Positions 1 to 7,922 of a stretch of DNA of 64,000 bases are shown here, one piece after another. Each line of letters opens with the position of its first letter. Positions within the stretch are counted from its first letter, which is position 1. The notes below the pieces were generated by a model. That model worked only from the letters and a program-made list of their open reading frames with translations. It was not told the origin of the DNA and did no database searches. A program made the position numbers and the translations under genes. The DNA is from Bacteroidetes bacterium UBA2664 (lineage in GTDB: Bacteria > Bacteroidota > Rhodothermia > Balneolales > Balneolaceae), in assembly GCA_002359315.1 (NCBI GenBank), contig DEMS01000023.1, forward strand, positions 1 to 64,000, given 5' to 3'.

Positions 1-1
1 A

Positions 2-172
2 TTGGAATTGACGCCAAATAATTTAACGAATGTAGGGGAAGGACGCTTCTTTTTTAACAGAGGGCCTGAATTTATTTCAGGATCTCAGATGCTTGACCGT
101 CGTTTAGAATCTAAAAATGAAGGAATCACGTTTAAAAGACAAAAAAACGAACTTTGTACAGTAAACAATTAA
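2..172 (+). other. Open frame entering from the left edge; possible 3' end of an upstream gene
   Basis: A frame open from the window edge runs 56 codons to a TAA, 23 bases before ftsY. The translated tail resembles no family I know. About 24 of its bases (65-88) are a copy of a REP-like palindrome that recurs non-coding elsewhere in the window, which argues against real coding sequence. It may be the end of a gene whose tail absorbed a repeat, or simply the ftsY upstream region. Confidence 0.2.
65..88. repeat. REP-like palindrome, copy A
   Basis: CCTGAA and TTCAGG arms flank a TTTAT centre, followed by GATCTCAG. The same unit recurs at 7326-7353, 16937-16964, 17016-17042 and 17071-17092, so this is a dispersed short palindromic element. 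It sits about 110 bases upstream of ftsY. Confidence 0.6.
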
Positions 173-195
173 AAAATTTAGAATAAGAAAAAACT

Positions 196-1152
196 ATGAG
201 TTGGTTAGATAAACTGGGTTTAAAAAAGAAAGAGAAACTTGAAAAAGGGGTCGAAAAAAGCAGGGAAGGATTACTAAATAAGATTAGTAAAAGTGTTGCC
301 GGAAAGGATAAAGTTGATGACCAAACACTGGATGATCTTGAAGACGCTTTAATCTCTTCTGATGTGGGCGTGAAAACCACGATTGAAATTATTCGAAGGC
401 TGGAAGACCGTGTAGCCAGAGATAAATTTATTACTCAAAATGAACTTCAACAGATTTTAAGGGAAGAGATTACGGCCCTTTTAAAAGAAAGCAGCCCCGA
501 TCAGCCTGCAGAATTTGATGCTGATTTTACTCATAAACCTCATGTCGTACTCATTGTCGGCGTAAATGGAGTGGGAAAAACGACAACCATCGGCAAATTG
601 GCGCATCTGTATAAACGAGCCGGTAAAAATGTACTTTTAGGTGCAGCGGATACGTTTCGCGCGGCAGCTGTGGATCAGCTCACCATTTGGAGTGAACGTG
701 CCGGTGTACCGATCATTCAACAAGGCCAGAATGCAGATCCGGCAGCCGTAGCATACGACACCGTTGCATCCGCAAAGTCAAAAGGAGCGGATATCGCACT
801 GATCGATACCGCCGGACGCCTCCACAATAAAAAATCCCTGATGGAAGAATTGGGGAAAATTAAACGGGTGATGGGGAAAGTAGTGGATGGGGCTCCTCAC
901 GAGATATTATTGGTTCTGGATGCATCTACCGGTCAAAACGCACTCCTCCAGGCAAAGGCATTTACAGAAGTCGTCGATGTAACGGGGCTGGTATTAACAA
1001 AGCTGGATGGTACCGCGAAAGGAGGAATTGTAATCGGAGTCTCTAATGAATTGAGTGTACCGGTAAAATATATCGGGGTCGGTGAACAAATTGAGGATCT
1101 GCAGGTTTTTGACAGAATGGCTTTTGTGAAAGCCCTGTTTGGAGAAGATTAA
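196..1152 (+). CDS. ftsY: Signal recognition particle receptor FtsY
   Basis: FtsY is the SRP receptor GTPase that docks ribosome-nascent chain-SRP complexes at the inner membrane for co-translational insertion. At 318 residues it is the short form, without the long acidic A domain of E. coli. The N-terminal 35 residues are Lys/Glu rich and probably bind membrane. A helical-bundle N domain follows to about residue 105, then the G domain. The P-loop GVNGVGKTT is at about residues 122-130, DTFRAAAVDQL at about 152-162, DTAGR at about 204-208 and TKLDGTAKGG near 268. All GTPase motifs are intact. The ATG at 196 gives the typical start MSWLDKLGLKKK. No co-transcribed partner is obvious; the next gene starts 81 bases downstream. 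Confidence 0.97.
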   Translation: MSWLDKLGLKKKEKLEKGVEKSREGLLNKISKSVAGKDKVDDQTLDDLEDALISSDVGVKTTIEIIRRLEDRVARDKFITQNELQQILREEITALLKESSPDQPAEFDADFTHKPHVVLIVGVNGVGKTTTIGKLAHLYKRAGKNVLLGAADTFRAAAVDQLTIWSERAGVPIIQQGQNADPAAVAYDTVASAKSKGADIALIDTAGRLHNKKSLMEELGKIKRVMGKVVDGAPHEILLVLDASTGQNALLQAKAFTEVVDVTGLVLTKLDGTAKGGIVIGVSNELSVPVKYIGVGEQIEDLQVFDRMAFVKALFGED

Positions 1153-1233
1153 AAGGCATTATTTTTCAACCTTTTGCGAAGTTTGAAAGTAATTTTGTAC
1201 TATAATCTAATTCTGAACGAATCACTTTTATAA

Positions 1234-2691
1234 ATGAAAAACTCTTTCTTACTTCTGCTAACCTTAATAATACTGTTTGTTAATGCCTGTCAATCCCCTT
1301 CTTTAGACTATGACGGTGCTGTAGTGATCCAAAATATCACGACCATCGACGCAGTAAACGGAGTGAATGAAAATCGGGATGTGGTTTTCAAAGATGGGAA
1401 AATTATCCGTGTGGCTGAAACGGAGGATTTATCAGCGGTTGATAACATTGAAATCATCGATGGATCAGGAAAATATCTGATTCCGGGATTGTGGGACACT
1501 CATGTGCATTTCTCTTATGATGAAGACCTCACACCCGCTATGTTTGATCTCTTTTTGATCTATGGAATTACGAGTGTCAGGGATACCGGCGCAGAGATTA
1601 GCTATGTGAAGGAGTGGAAAGACAGAGCCCTATCCAATCCGTTTGAAGCCCCAAGAGTGATGATTGCAGGCCCTCTGTTGGATGGAATGCCAAATGTGTA
1701 TGATGGCAGCTCCCCCGGACGGCCACTTCTATCGGAGGGATTTGCAACCGTGGATGAGATCACGGAAGGAATCTATCGGTTGGATAGCATCGGTGTTGAT
1801 CTCCTGAAGGCATATGAAATGTTGACACCGGAACAGTTCCACGAGGTTACCCGGCTCGGTAAAGAGTTGGGCCTTAAAGTGACCGGACACGTTCCGCTCA
1901 GTATGGACGTAATTTCAGCCTCCAACGCGGGATTAAACAGTATGGAGCATTTGAGAAATTTGGAACTCTCTTCAGCATCCAACGCGGATGAGCTTTTGGA
2001 AGAACGACGACAAATGCTGATTGACGGAAAAGATGACGAAGGAGGTGTGTTGCGCTCCAGAATTCATTCAGCTCAACGTGAAAGAGCGATCCAAAACTAT
2101 GATGATCAGAAAAATGATGAGGTGTTGAGCGTATTAGCGAAAAACGAAACATGGCAGATTCCGACTCTTGCATTAAACCTTGGGGCAACAGAAATGCATT
2201 TTATGGAGCCCGAATGGCAGGATGCGTTTCGATATTTACCTAAATCTGTTGAAGATAATTGGCGGGAGAGCGTTGCGATGAGAACAGATTCAGAAGTGAC
2301 GCCTTTTCGAGTCCAACAGAGCGAATGGCTGCTCAACATGGCCGGAAAGATTCACCGCGCAGGGATAGAGATCATGGCCGGTACCGATACCCCAATTGGT
2401 TTATTAACACCGGGAAAGAGTCTTCACAGGGAATTGGAGCTATTGGTAGAAGCCGGTTTAACACCATTGGAGGCTTTAAAAACAGCCACGCTAAATCCGG
2501 CTCGATATTTTGGTATGGAAGATGAACTTGGAACTATCGATGAAGGGATGTGGGCTGATTTAATCATGCTGAATTCAAATCCGCTCGAGGATATTCGAAA
2601 TACTGAAGAGATTCACACCGTAATCAGGCAGGGCAATGTTCTTAATCCTGCCACACTCAACCAAATGAAAGAACGATTAATAAATCGATGA
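1234..2691 (+). CDS. Amidohydrolase-family lipoprotein (imidazolonepropionase-like)
   Basis: A metal-dependent amidohydrolase of the imidazolonepropionase/prolidase-like branch, probably hydrolysing a cyclic amide or a dipeptide; the substrate cannot be read from sequence. A lipoprotein signal peptide ends in FVNAC (Cys19), so the enzyme is likely membrane-anchored in the periplasm or outer membrane. The small N-terminal composite domain precedes the metal motif DTHVH at about residues 89-92. A Lys in LLKAYE near 192, GHVP near 219 and AGTDTP near 383 are the later metal and active-site positions. The C-terminal segment (LGTIDEGMWADLIMLNSNPLEDI) is characteristic of the superfamily. TAATTTTG at 1190-1197 could be its -7 element. 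The stop overlaps the start of the next gene as ATGA, so the two are translationally coupled. Confidence 0.85.
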   Translation: MKNSFLLLLTLIILFVNACQSPSLDYDGAVVIQNITTIDAVNGVNENRDVVFKDGKIIRVAETEDLSAVDNIEIIDGSGKYLIPGLWDTHVHFSYDEDLTPAMFDLFLIYGITSVRDTGAEISYVKEWKDRALSNPFEAPRVMIAGPLLDGMPNVYDGSSPGRPLLSEGFATVDEITEGIYRLDSIGVDLLKAYEMLTPEQFHEVTRLGKELGLKVTGHVPLSMDVISASNAGLNSMEHLRNLELSSASNADELLEERRQMLIDGKDDEGGVLRSRIHSAQRERAIQNYDDQKNDEVLSVLAKNETWQIPTLALNLGATEMHFMEPEWQDAFRYLPKSVEDNWRESVAMRTDSEVTPFRVQQSEWLLNMAGKIHRAGIEIMAGTDTPIGLLTPGKSLHRELELLVEAGLTPLEALKTATLNPARYFGMEDELGTIDEGMWADLIMLNSNPLEDIRNTEEIHTVIRQGNVLNPATLNQMKERLINR

Positions 2692-3149
2692 CAAGGCTGG
2701 AAACAAAAATACCTCCTGTTTTTGTTTTTATCATAGCTGCCCTGCTGATATGGATTGCCTCTAAATATTTACCGTCGATAGAAATACCGGATATGATCAG
2801 GTGGATCATCGTCCTTATATTTTTACTGTTCGGTGCGGTGATGGGGGTTTCCGGAGTGTATTCGTTCTTCAAAAATGAAACGACCGTTAACCCATTGGAG
2901 CCCCAAAAAGCAACATCACTGGTTGGTTCAGGCGTTTATAAGATTTCCCGTAATCCGATGTATTTAGCGTTGGCGTTGGTATTGATCGCATTTGCGGTGT
3001 ATTTGGAATCGTTATGGTCTCTGCTAATCGTACTTCTTTTTATGACCTATATGACCCGTTTTCAGATTTTTCCTGAAGAGAGAGCGATGATTCAGTTATT
3101 TGGAGAACAGTATACGGACTATATGAATCGTGTGCGCCGCTGGATTTGA
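2688..3149 (+). CDS. Isoprenylcysteine carboxyl methyltransferase-family (ICMT/PEMT) membrane protein
   Basis: A 153-residue integral membrane protein with about four hydrophobic segments and the family signature YKISRNPMYLALAL near residues 84-97, which in ICMT/PEMT proteins forms part of the S-adenosylmethionine site. It ends in the usual FPEERAMIQLFGEQYTDYMNRVRRWI, matching the conserved E-E...Y..Y..RV.RW tail. Family members methylate small lipophilic or carboxyl substrates; the bacterial substrate is generally unknown. Its ATG overlaps the stop of the amidohydrolase by four bases. The gene ends nine bases from the convergent GntP permease stop. Confidence 0.85.
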   Translation: MTRLETKIPPVFVFIIAALLIWIASKYLPSIEIPDMIRWIIVLIFLLFGAVMGVSGVYSFFKNETTVNPLEPQKATSLVGSGVYKISRNPMYLALALVLIAFAVYLESLWSLLIVLLFMTYMTRFQIFPEERAMIQLFGEQYTDYMNRVRRWI

Positions 3150-3158
3150 ATGAATAAC

Positions 3159-4481
3159 TTACAAAAGAATCCAAACCATCAACTGTAGGGTAATAAGTCC
3201 TGTAATACCCATGATCAAGGTTGCAACGGTATGCGTTTTTAGGGCGGTGGGGGTATCCATCTCAGAGAATTTTGCCACGACCCAAAAATAGCTGTCATTG
3301 ACATGGGAGACGGTTAAAGCGCCCGCACCTACGGAAAGAACCGTAAGGGCCTTCCCAAAAACTGAATCCAAACCGAGGGGAGCCAAAAGAGGTGCCGTGA
3401 TTGCGGCAGCCGTGATGATCGCAACAGTTGAGGAGCCTTGAGCCGTTTTCAGAAAGGCAGCGATCAAAAAAGGGATCAAAATACCGAGTCCGCCGATCTC
3501 CGCAAATCCGGCGGCAAATTCTCCCAGATCGGTTTCCCGAAGAACAGAGCCAAAAGCGCCCCCGGCTCCGGTAATCAGTATGATAAGCCCCGCTTTTTTT
3601 AATGCCTCCTCAAGCCACTTGTTCTGTATTTTTTTCTCACCTCTGCCGACCATCAAAAATGCAAAACAGACACCGATGAGCAGTGCAATGATTGGATCGC
3701 CGGTAAATTTCAACATTGAAAGCAGAAACTCATCACCAAAAGGGGCTGCAGGCAGTTCCGCGATCGATTTGAGTGCAATCAAAACGATTGGGATCAGAAT
3801 TGGGACAATTGCCATCCAAAAAGCTGGGGGTTTTACAATTGAGGAGGTGGATGTATCTTTGATTTCAAACTGAATATCGAATCGTTTGCAATATTTCATT
3901 GCCCAGACCAGCGAAACGGCCATTACCGGTATGGATACAATCAAACCCAGAATCAACACCCATCCTACATCAGCGCCTAACGTTGCCGCAGCCGCCAGCG
4001 GGCCCGGAGTGGGCGGAACAAATACATGCGTGGCGTAGAGTCCGGATGCGAGGGCAATTGCTAAAACGGCTAATGGGATATTGGCCCTTTTGGCAATGGC
4101 CTTATTAAGGGAAGAGAGAACTATAAATCCTGAGTCACAGAAGACAGGTATTGAAACAATATAGCCGGTAATTCCCATGGAGATCGGCGAATTTTTCTCA
4201 CCCACTACATCTAAAATTTTATTTGCCAGCACTCTTGCTCCGCCGCTCCGGTCCAGGTACTCCCCAATGATAGCTCCTGCTGCTATTACAATACCTATGC
4301 TTCTAAGTGTACTCCCAAAACCATCGGCTAACGACCCGACCAAAATGGCAACTTCCAAGCGGGCTAAAAAACCCATTAGTATGGCGCCAAATAGTAGAGC
4401 TAAAAAAGGATGAAGATTGAACTTAACCGTCAATGTGACAATAAAAACAACGACTACAATTAACCAAAGAAAGATGACCAT
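3159..4481 (-). CDS. GntP-family permease (gluconate/organic acid:H+ symporter)
   Basis: A 440-residue, highly hydrophobic protein with 12 or more membrane segments. GntP-family hallmarks are PPTPGPLAAAATLGADVGWVL in the middle and TAQGSSTVAIITAAA in the second half, with the conserved SHVNDSYFWVV near the C terminus. Family members import gluconate, other sugar acids, D-serine or related hydroxyacids with protons. No kinase or dehydrogenase for gluconate lies alongside, so the substrate is open. The ATG at 4481 is followed directly by the first membrane helix. A 26-base tandem repeat array lies about 110 bases upstream and may mark its control region. Confidence 0.9.
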   Translation of the reverse strand: MVIFLWLIVVVVFIVTLTVKFNLHPFLALLFGAILMGFLARLEVAILVGSLADGFGSTLRSIGIVIAAGAIIGEYLDRSGGARVLANKILDVVGEKNSPISMGITGYIVSIPVFCDSGFIVLSSLNKAIAKRANIPLAVLAIALASGLYATHVFVPPTPGPLAAAATLGADVGWVLILGLIVSIPVMAVSLVWAMKYCKRFDIQFEIKDTSTSSIVKPPAFWMAIVPILIPIVLIALKSIAELPAAPFGDEFLLSMLKFTGDPIIALLIGVCFAFLMVGRGEKKIQNKWLEEALKKAGLIILITGAGGAFGSVLRETDLGEFAAGFAEIGGLGILIPFLIAAFLKTAQGSSTVAIITAAAITAPLLAPLGLDSVFGKALTVLSVGAGALTVSHVNDSYFWVVAKFSEMDTPTALKTHTVATLIMGITGLITLQLMVWILL

Positions 4482-4592
4482 ATTTGAGGGCCTATATTAT
4501 GTTCAAATCTGTTAAATGATTGAATATTCTGACTTTCTGAAAAAACAATAACCACTGATTAAAATCAACTATTATTCAACGGTTTAAGGGTT

Positions 4593-4721
4593 GTAAATGA
4601 ATCAACACGCTCTGGATTATAAATGAATCGATGGGACATGGGCCGTAAATGAATCAAACGGACTGGGTTGTTAATGATTAAACGGGGCCAGGTTTGTAAA
4701 TGATTCAGCGAGGCCTGGCTT
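4593..4721. repeat. Tandem array of five imperfect 26-base repeats
   Basis: Units begin at 4593, 4619, 4645, 4670 and 4696 with spacing 26, 26, 25 and 26. All start with GTAAATGAATC or a close variant (ATAAATGAATC, GTTAATGATTA, GTAAATGATTC) and end in a G-rich TGG-containing half. The last unit runs into the 3' end of the M28 peptidase gene and encodes its final residues on the minus strand. The units are diverged, so the array is not a recent slippage product. Confidence 0.8.
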
Positions 4722-6399
4722 GGGTGAGATCAATAAACGAGTCATTATCAACAACCGGCCGAGCACTGCTGTTGGCCGTTTGGATTACTGAGGTGTAAAT
4801 AAGCTGAACTACACGATTGTATTTACTGAAATCAATTTTATCAATGGTGTCGGTAGGCTGATGATAATCTTCATGAACACCGGTAAAGAAAAATACAAAC
4901 GGGACACCCAAACGACCCAGGTTCCAATGATCACTTCTTCGGTAAAATTGACTTCGATCGGTAAGATCATTGTATTTTCGATCCAGCCGCATGTTTGCAC
5001 TGCGATCATTTGCAAGGACCACAAGGCTGTCTAATCCGGATGAAATGATCTCACCACCGATCAAGTAGACATAGTCGGTGTCTCCAAGGGCAATATTCTC
5101 CGGATCACTTCGCCCGATCATATCGGCATTAAAAGCGGCAATGGTTTGATCGATTGGAACAACCGGATGATCTGAGTAGTAACGTGAGCCCAGCAGTCCA
5201 AGCTCTTCAGCCGATACATGTAAAAAAAGAATGCTTCTTCTTGTTCGATAACCCTGAACGGCTGCTTCATGAAGGGCGTCGGCAATTGCCATTAATGCAA
5301 CCGTTCCGCTGCCGTTGTCATCCGCCCCGTTATAAATTAACTCTTCCCCGGCAAATGAGGTTTCAATTCCCATGTGGTCGTAATGTGCCATCAAAACCAC
5401 GGCTTCATCCTTTAATTGCGGGTCACTTCCTTCCAGAAATGCGACTACATTTTCAGTCTGTATAGTACCCGGATAATAAGGTTCGTACTTAAGCAGATAC
5501 CCCGACGGTGTTGACCGAAATAACCCTAAGTCTTGAGATATGGAGTCTTTTAATGTGAGAATGTCAGCTTCCTTTTCCAGGTTAAGTAACTGAACAGCCA
5601 TTTCCGGATTCACATACTTAACATTATCAGATTCTTTATCTGTCGGTTGAGATTGATCCAGATACGTAAGTGACAATCTTCCATGAGATTGATGAAAAAT
5701 AGAGTTCACTCCGATAATGTCATGATAAAGCTCTGATGGAAAATCCGAAATCAATAGAACACCGCTTGCGTTGTACTGACTGAGAATATGATCCACCCTC
5801 AAATTCAAATCGTAGTCATCAACCGGAAAAGCCGGATTATTCAGGATCCTGTCAGGAAGTTCTTCATAAATCATAACCCAGGCATTTTCCAATAGTGCGG
5901 GATCCAGATGTTGAATTCCATGATGCGGATCATCGATACCAAAACCTGCAAAAACAATGGGCCCTTCACGCTTTTGATATCCGCTCATAATACCGGAATA
6001 GACGCCAACTTGATCTGGAGTTTCTACTGACCTGTTAACTGTCGTAGTATCGGAACCGGATATCTGATAGGTAGTATAGACCAGGCTATCCACTTTAGAA
6101 GTTGTTAAATCAAAATGCTGAAAATAAGTGTCATTATCCCCCATGGGTGTAAAATCCAGCTCACTGTAGAAATCAGACAGATATTTTGCTGCCCGCTGAA
6201 GGCCTGCAGTGGCAGTTCCGCGTCCCATTAATGAATCATGCGCAATAACCTCCAGGTGTGATTGTAGAAAACCGGGTTCTATTTGGTGCTGATATTCAAT
6301 TAATGTATTTGTAGAAGCCTCATGATCAATCGAATCAAGAGAGCCGCAAGCAGATACGAAAAAGAGGAAAGCGGCAAACAAATAAATTGATCTGATCAT
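4705..6399 (-). CDS. M28-family zinc aminopeptidase lipoprotein
   Basis: A secreted M28 metallopeptidase likely to remove N-terminal amino acids from peptides in the periplasm or at the cell surface. I chose the ATG at 6399 because it starts directly with a lipoprotein signal (MIRSIYLFAAFLFFVSAC); a start nine codons upstream would spoil the signal peptide. A PA-like insert precedes the peptidase domain. Metal and catalytic positions are all visible: AHYDHMG, NGADDNGSGT, the Glu pair in SAEELGLLG, NADMIGR, and the final His in RRSDHWNLGRLGVPFVFF. The length (564 residues) fits the family. The start lies four bases past the scpA stop, so the two genes are probably co-transcribed. The C terminus falls in a 26-base tandem repeat, so its last residues may be repeat-derived. 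Confidence 0.92.
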   Translation of the reverse strand: MIRSIYLFAAFLFFVSACGSLDSIDHEASTNTLIEYQHQIEPGFLQSHLEVIAHDSLMGRGTATAGLQRAAKYLSDFYSELDFTPMGDNDTYFQHFDLTTSKVDSLVYTTYQISGSDTTTVNRSVETPDQVGVYSGIMSGYQKREGPIVFAGFGIDDPHHGIQHLDPALLENAWVMIYEELPDRILNNPAFPVDDYDLNLRVDHILSQYNASGVLLISDFPSELYHDIIGVNSIFHQSHGRLSLTYLDQSQPTDKESDNVKYVNPEMAVQLLNLEKEADILTLKDSISQDLGLFRSTPSGYLLKYEPYYPGTIQTENVVAFLEGSDPQLKDEAVVLMAHYDHMGIETSFAGEELIYNGADDNGSGTVALMAIADALHEAAVQGYRTRRSILFLHVSAEELGLLGSRYYSDHPVVPIDQTIAAFNADMIGRSDPENIALGDTDYVYLIGGEIISSGLDSLVVLANDRSANMRLDRKYNDLTDRSQFYRRSDHWNLGRLGVPFVFFFTGVHEDYHQPTDTIDKIDFSKYNRVVQLIYTSVIQTANSSARPVVDNDSFIDLTQARPR

Positions 6400-6403
6400 A
6401 GAT

Positions 6404-7159
6404 TTACAGAGGTTGTGTAATGCCAATTATTTCATCTACTGCTTTCAAGTCGATAAAAAATTGAGTTGGATCATCATTTTCAATATAGAGGTTGATCTGA
6501 TGCTCTTTCAGCATTTCGAGGACTGCGAGAAATGTCACAACCACTAATATAGAATTATTCAGTTCTCTGCAGATCACCAGGAATGATGTACGGCCCCTGT
6601 TTTGCAACAGCTGGATGATGTATTCAGCTTGCTCTTCTACTGTAACCGTTACTTTTTCTACAGAATGATAACTGTGCTGACGTTTGATATCGGCCAGTAC
6701 TTTTCGGAAGGCGCTCATCAAATCAAAAATGGTGACATCTTTTAACGCTTCGCCGGAAGCTTGTTTTTCTACAACATCTGCCTCCGCATATCCGCGATAG
6801 TATTTCTTTTGTGTCTCTTCATCGAGGACAATCAATTTTTCCGCCATCTCTTTGTAACGCTTATATTCAAGCAGTTTTTGAACCAACTCATATCTTGGAT
6901 CATTTTCATCCAGCTCTTCATCCTCTTCCTTCTCAGTTGGAAGCATCATTTTAGCCTTGATGGACATTAACATACTGGCCATGTAGATAAATTCACTGGC
7001 AACATCCAGATCCAACTCTTCCATGAGCCGTATATAGGAGAGAAACTCTTCCGTGATATGTGAGATAGGGATATCGTAGATATTGAGTTCATCTCTTTTA
7101 ATGAAAAAGAGGAGCAGATCGAGCGGGCCTTCGAAATTTTTGAGTTGAACTCTATACAT
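6404..7159 (-). CDS. scpA: Segregation and condensation protein A
   Basis: ScpA is the kleisin subunit of the bacterial SMC condensin, bridging SMC heads and recruiting ScpB. The 251-residue length is normal. The N terminus has the diagnostic YRVQLKNFEGPLDLLLFFIKRDELNIYDIPI pattern that binds the SMC neck, followed by a charged linker with an acidic run (EKEEDEELDENDPRYELV). The C-terminal winged helix ends at VDEIIG. No scpB is adjacent. It is the first gene of a likely two-gene unit with the M28 peptidase downstream. The region upstream contains dispersed repeats and no clear promoter. Confidence 0.95.
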   Translation of the reverse strand: MYRVQLKNFEGPLDLLLFFIKRDELNIYDIPISHITEEFLSYIRLMEELDLDVASEFIYMASMLMSIKAKMMLPTEKEEDEELDENDPRYELVQKLLEYKRYKEMAEKLIVLDEETQKKYYRGYAEADVVEKQASGEALKDVTIFDLMSAFRKVLADIKRQHSYHSVEKVTVTVEEQAEYIIQLLQNRGRTSFLVICRELNNSILVVVTFLAVLEMLKEHQINLYIENDDPTQFFIDLKAVDEIIGITQPL

Positions 7160-7462
7160 AGGGCAAATAGGTTAGGAAAAGATCGTAATTCTTAGAGATA
7201 AAATGAAATTTTATAAATGTGAAAAGTGAAAAGTCTCTACTACGCTAAAGCTTCGTAGAGCAGGGAGAAGCTGGAGCGGCAGTGGCAGTCCCGGTCCCTC
7301 GGGTTAAGAAAGTACTCACCATTGTGTCATCCTGAATTTATTTCAGGATCTCACTTACGTGTTGTTCGTTTCACTCCGCTTCGCTGCGTGGGATAAAAGA
7401 GGAGCGCTCGGTGCGCTGACACGTACAAAAGATGAGCAAAGGTTATGGGTACAATAAATAAA
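7160..7462. other. Intergenic region made mainly of short dispersed repeats
   Basis: I see no gene between scpA and the MarR promoter. The stretch contains two GTGAAAA units (7219-7232), a CTCTAC/GTAGAG hairpin around the CTAAAGC core (7235-7260), the REP-like palindrome at 7326-7353, and a GC-rich patch around 7371-7430. It appears to be an accumulation site for several repeat families. Confidence 0.6.
7326..7353. repeat. REP-like palindrome, copy B
   Basis: GTCA, then TCCTGAA and TTCAGGA arms around TTTAT, then TCTCA. It is the most complete copy in the window of the element also seen at 65-88 and in the argG-argH gap. Confidence 0.65.
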
Positions 7463-7493
7463 ATTGATTTTTACGTGTGTGTATGTATATTTG
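7463..7493 (+). promoter_or_regulatory. Bacteroidota-type promoter of the MarR gene
   Basis: ATTG at 7463-7466 and TATATTTG at 7486-7493 are separated by 19 bases, matching the TTTG / TAnnTTTG architecture of Bacteroidota sigma-A promoters. Transcription would begin near 7500, about 24 bases before the ATG at 7524. Confidence 0.6.
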
Positions 7494-7499
7494 TATGTA
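7480..7499 (+). promoter_or_regulatory. Direct repeat TGTATGTA overlapping the MarR -7 element
   Basis: TGTATGTA occurs at 7480-7487 and again at 7492-7499, a 12-base period, bracketing and overlapping TATATTTG. Its position suggests an autoregulatory operator for the MarR protein, though MarR sites are more often inverted repeats. Confidence 0.35.
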
Positions 7500-7523
7500 C
7501 AACAAAAATTAATATTTAATCTT

Positions 7524-7922
7524 ATGCATGCAATATCAAATTCAATAAGCAGAGAGATTACAGGGTTTTATGATGCTTATTTCAAAGAGTATAAACTGGC
7601 AACATCATACATAGAGCTTCTGTTAATGATAGAAGACTATGATAAGATTTCTCAAAAAGTAATTGCCACAAAAATGAATCTGGCCCCATCAACGATTACG
7701 CGTTTCCTCAATAAATTAATTAAGAAGGGGCTTGTATCAAAAAAGATGGATGGGCGCATTTCGTATGTGGAACTTTCAGAAGCGGGAAAAAAAGAGGTTC
7801 CCAAAATGAGAGAATTGTATGAACAAGCAGAGGTAGATTTAAAAGAGATTTTGGGCTCCAAATTTGTGGATACGACAAAGCAGCTCCTGATACACGGAGC
7901 TGCTTTATTGCAAAATCACTGA
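7524..7922 (+). CDS. MarR-family transcriptional regulator
   Basis: A small winged-helix regulator of the MarR family. I use the ATG at 7524 (132 residues, starting MHAISNSISREITG), because the upstream in-frame ATG at 7464 lies inside the promoter. The winged helix is clear: the recognition helix NLAPSTITRFLNKLIKKGLV and the wing SKKMDGRISYVELSEAGKKEV. It forms a dimer through terminal helices and normally represses a nearby operon in response to a small ligand; the target here is unknown. Its stop codon directly abuts the convergent stop of the M14 peptidase with no spacer, and an intrinsic-terminator-like hairpin (7877-7906) is embedded in its last codons. Confidence 0.9.
   Translation: MHAISNSISREITGFYDAYFKEYKLATSYIELLLMIEDYDKISQKVIATKMNLAPSTITRFLNKLIKKGLVSKKMDGRISYVELSEAGKKEVPKMRELYEQAEVDLKEILGSKFVDTTKQLLIHGAALLQNH
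7877..7906. terminator. Hairpin embedded in the 3' coding end of the MarR gene
   Basis: AAAGCAGCTCC (7877-7887) and GGAGCTGCTTT (7896-7906) form a perfect 11-base-pair stem with an 8-base loop, followed by a weak T tract. It is symmetrical, so it could stop transcripts from both convergent genes. It lies wholly inside coding sequence because the two genes share no spacer. Confidence 0.6.

Noticed and set aside
4593..4721. Regularly spaced repeats considered as a CRISPR array
   Set aside because: The units are tandem with no unique spacers of constant length, repeats are diverged, and no cas genes are nearby.
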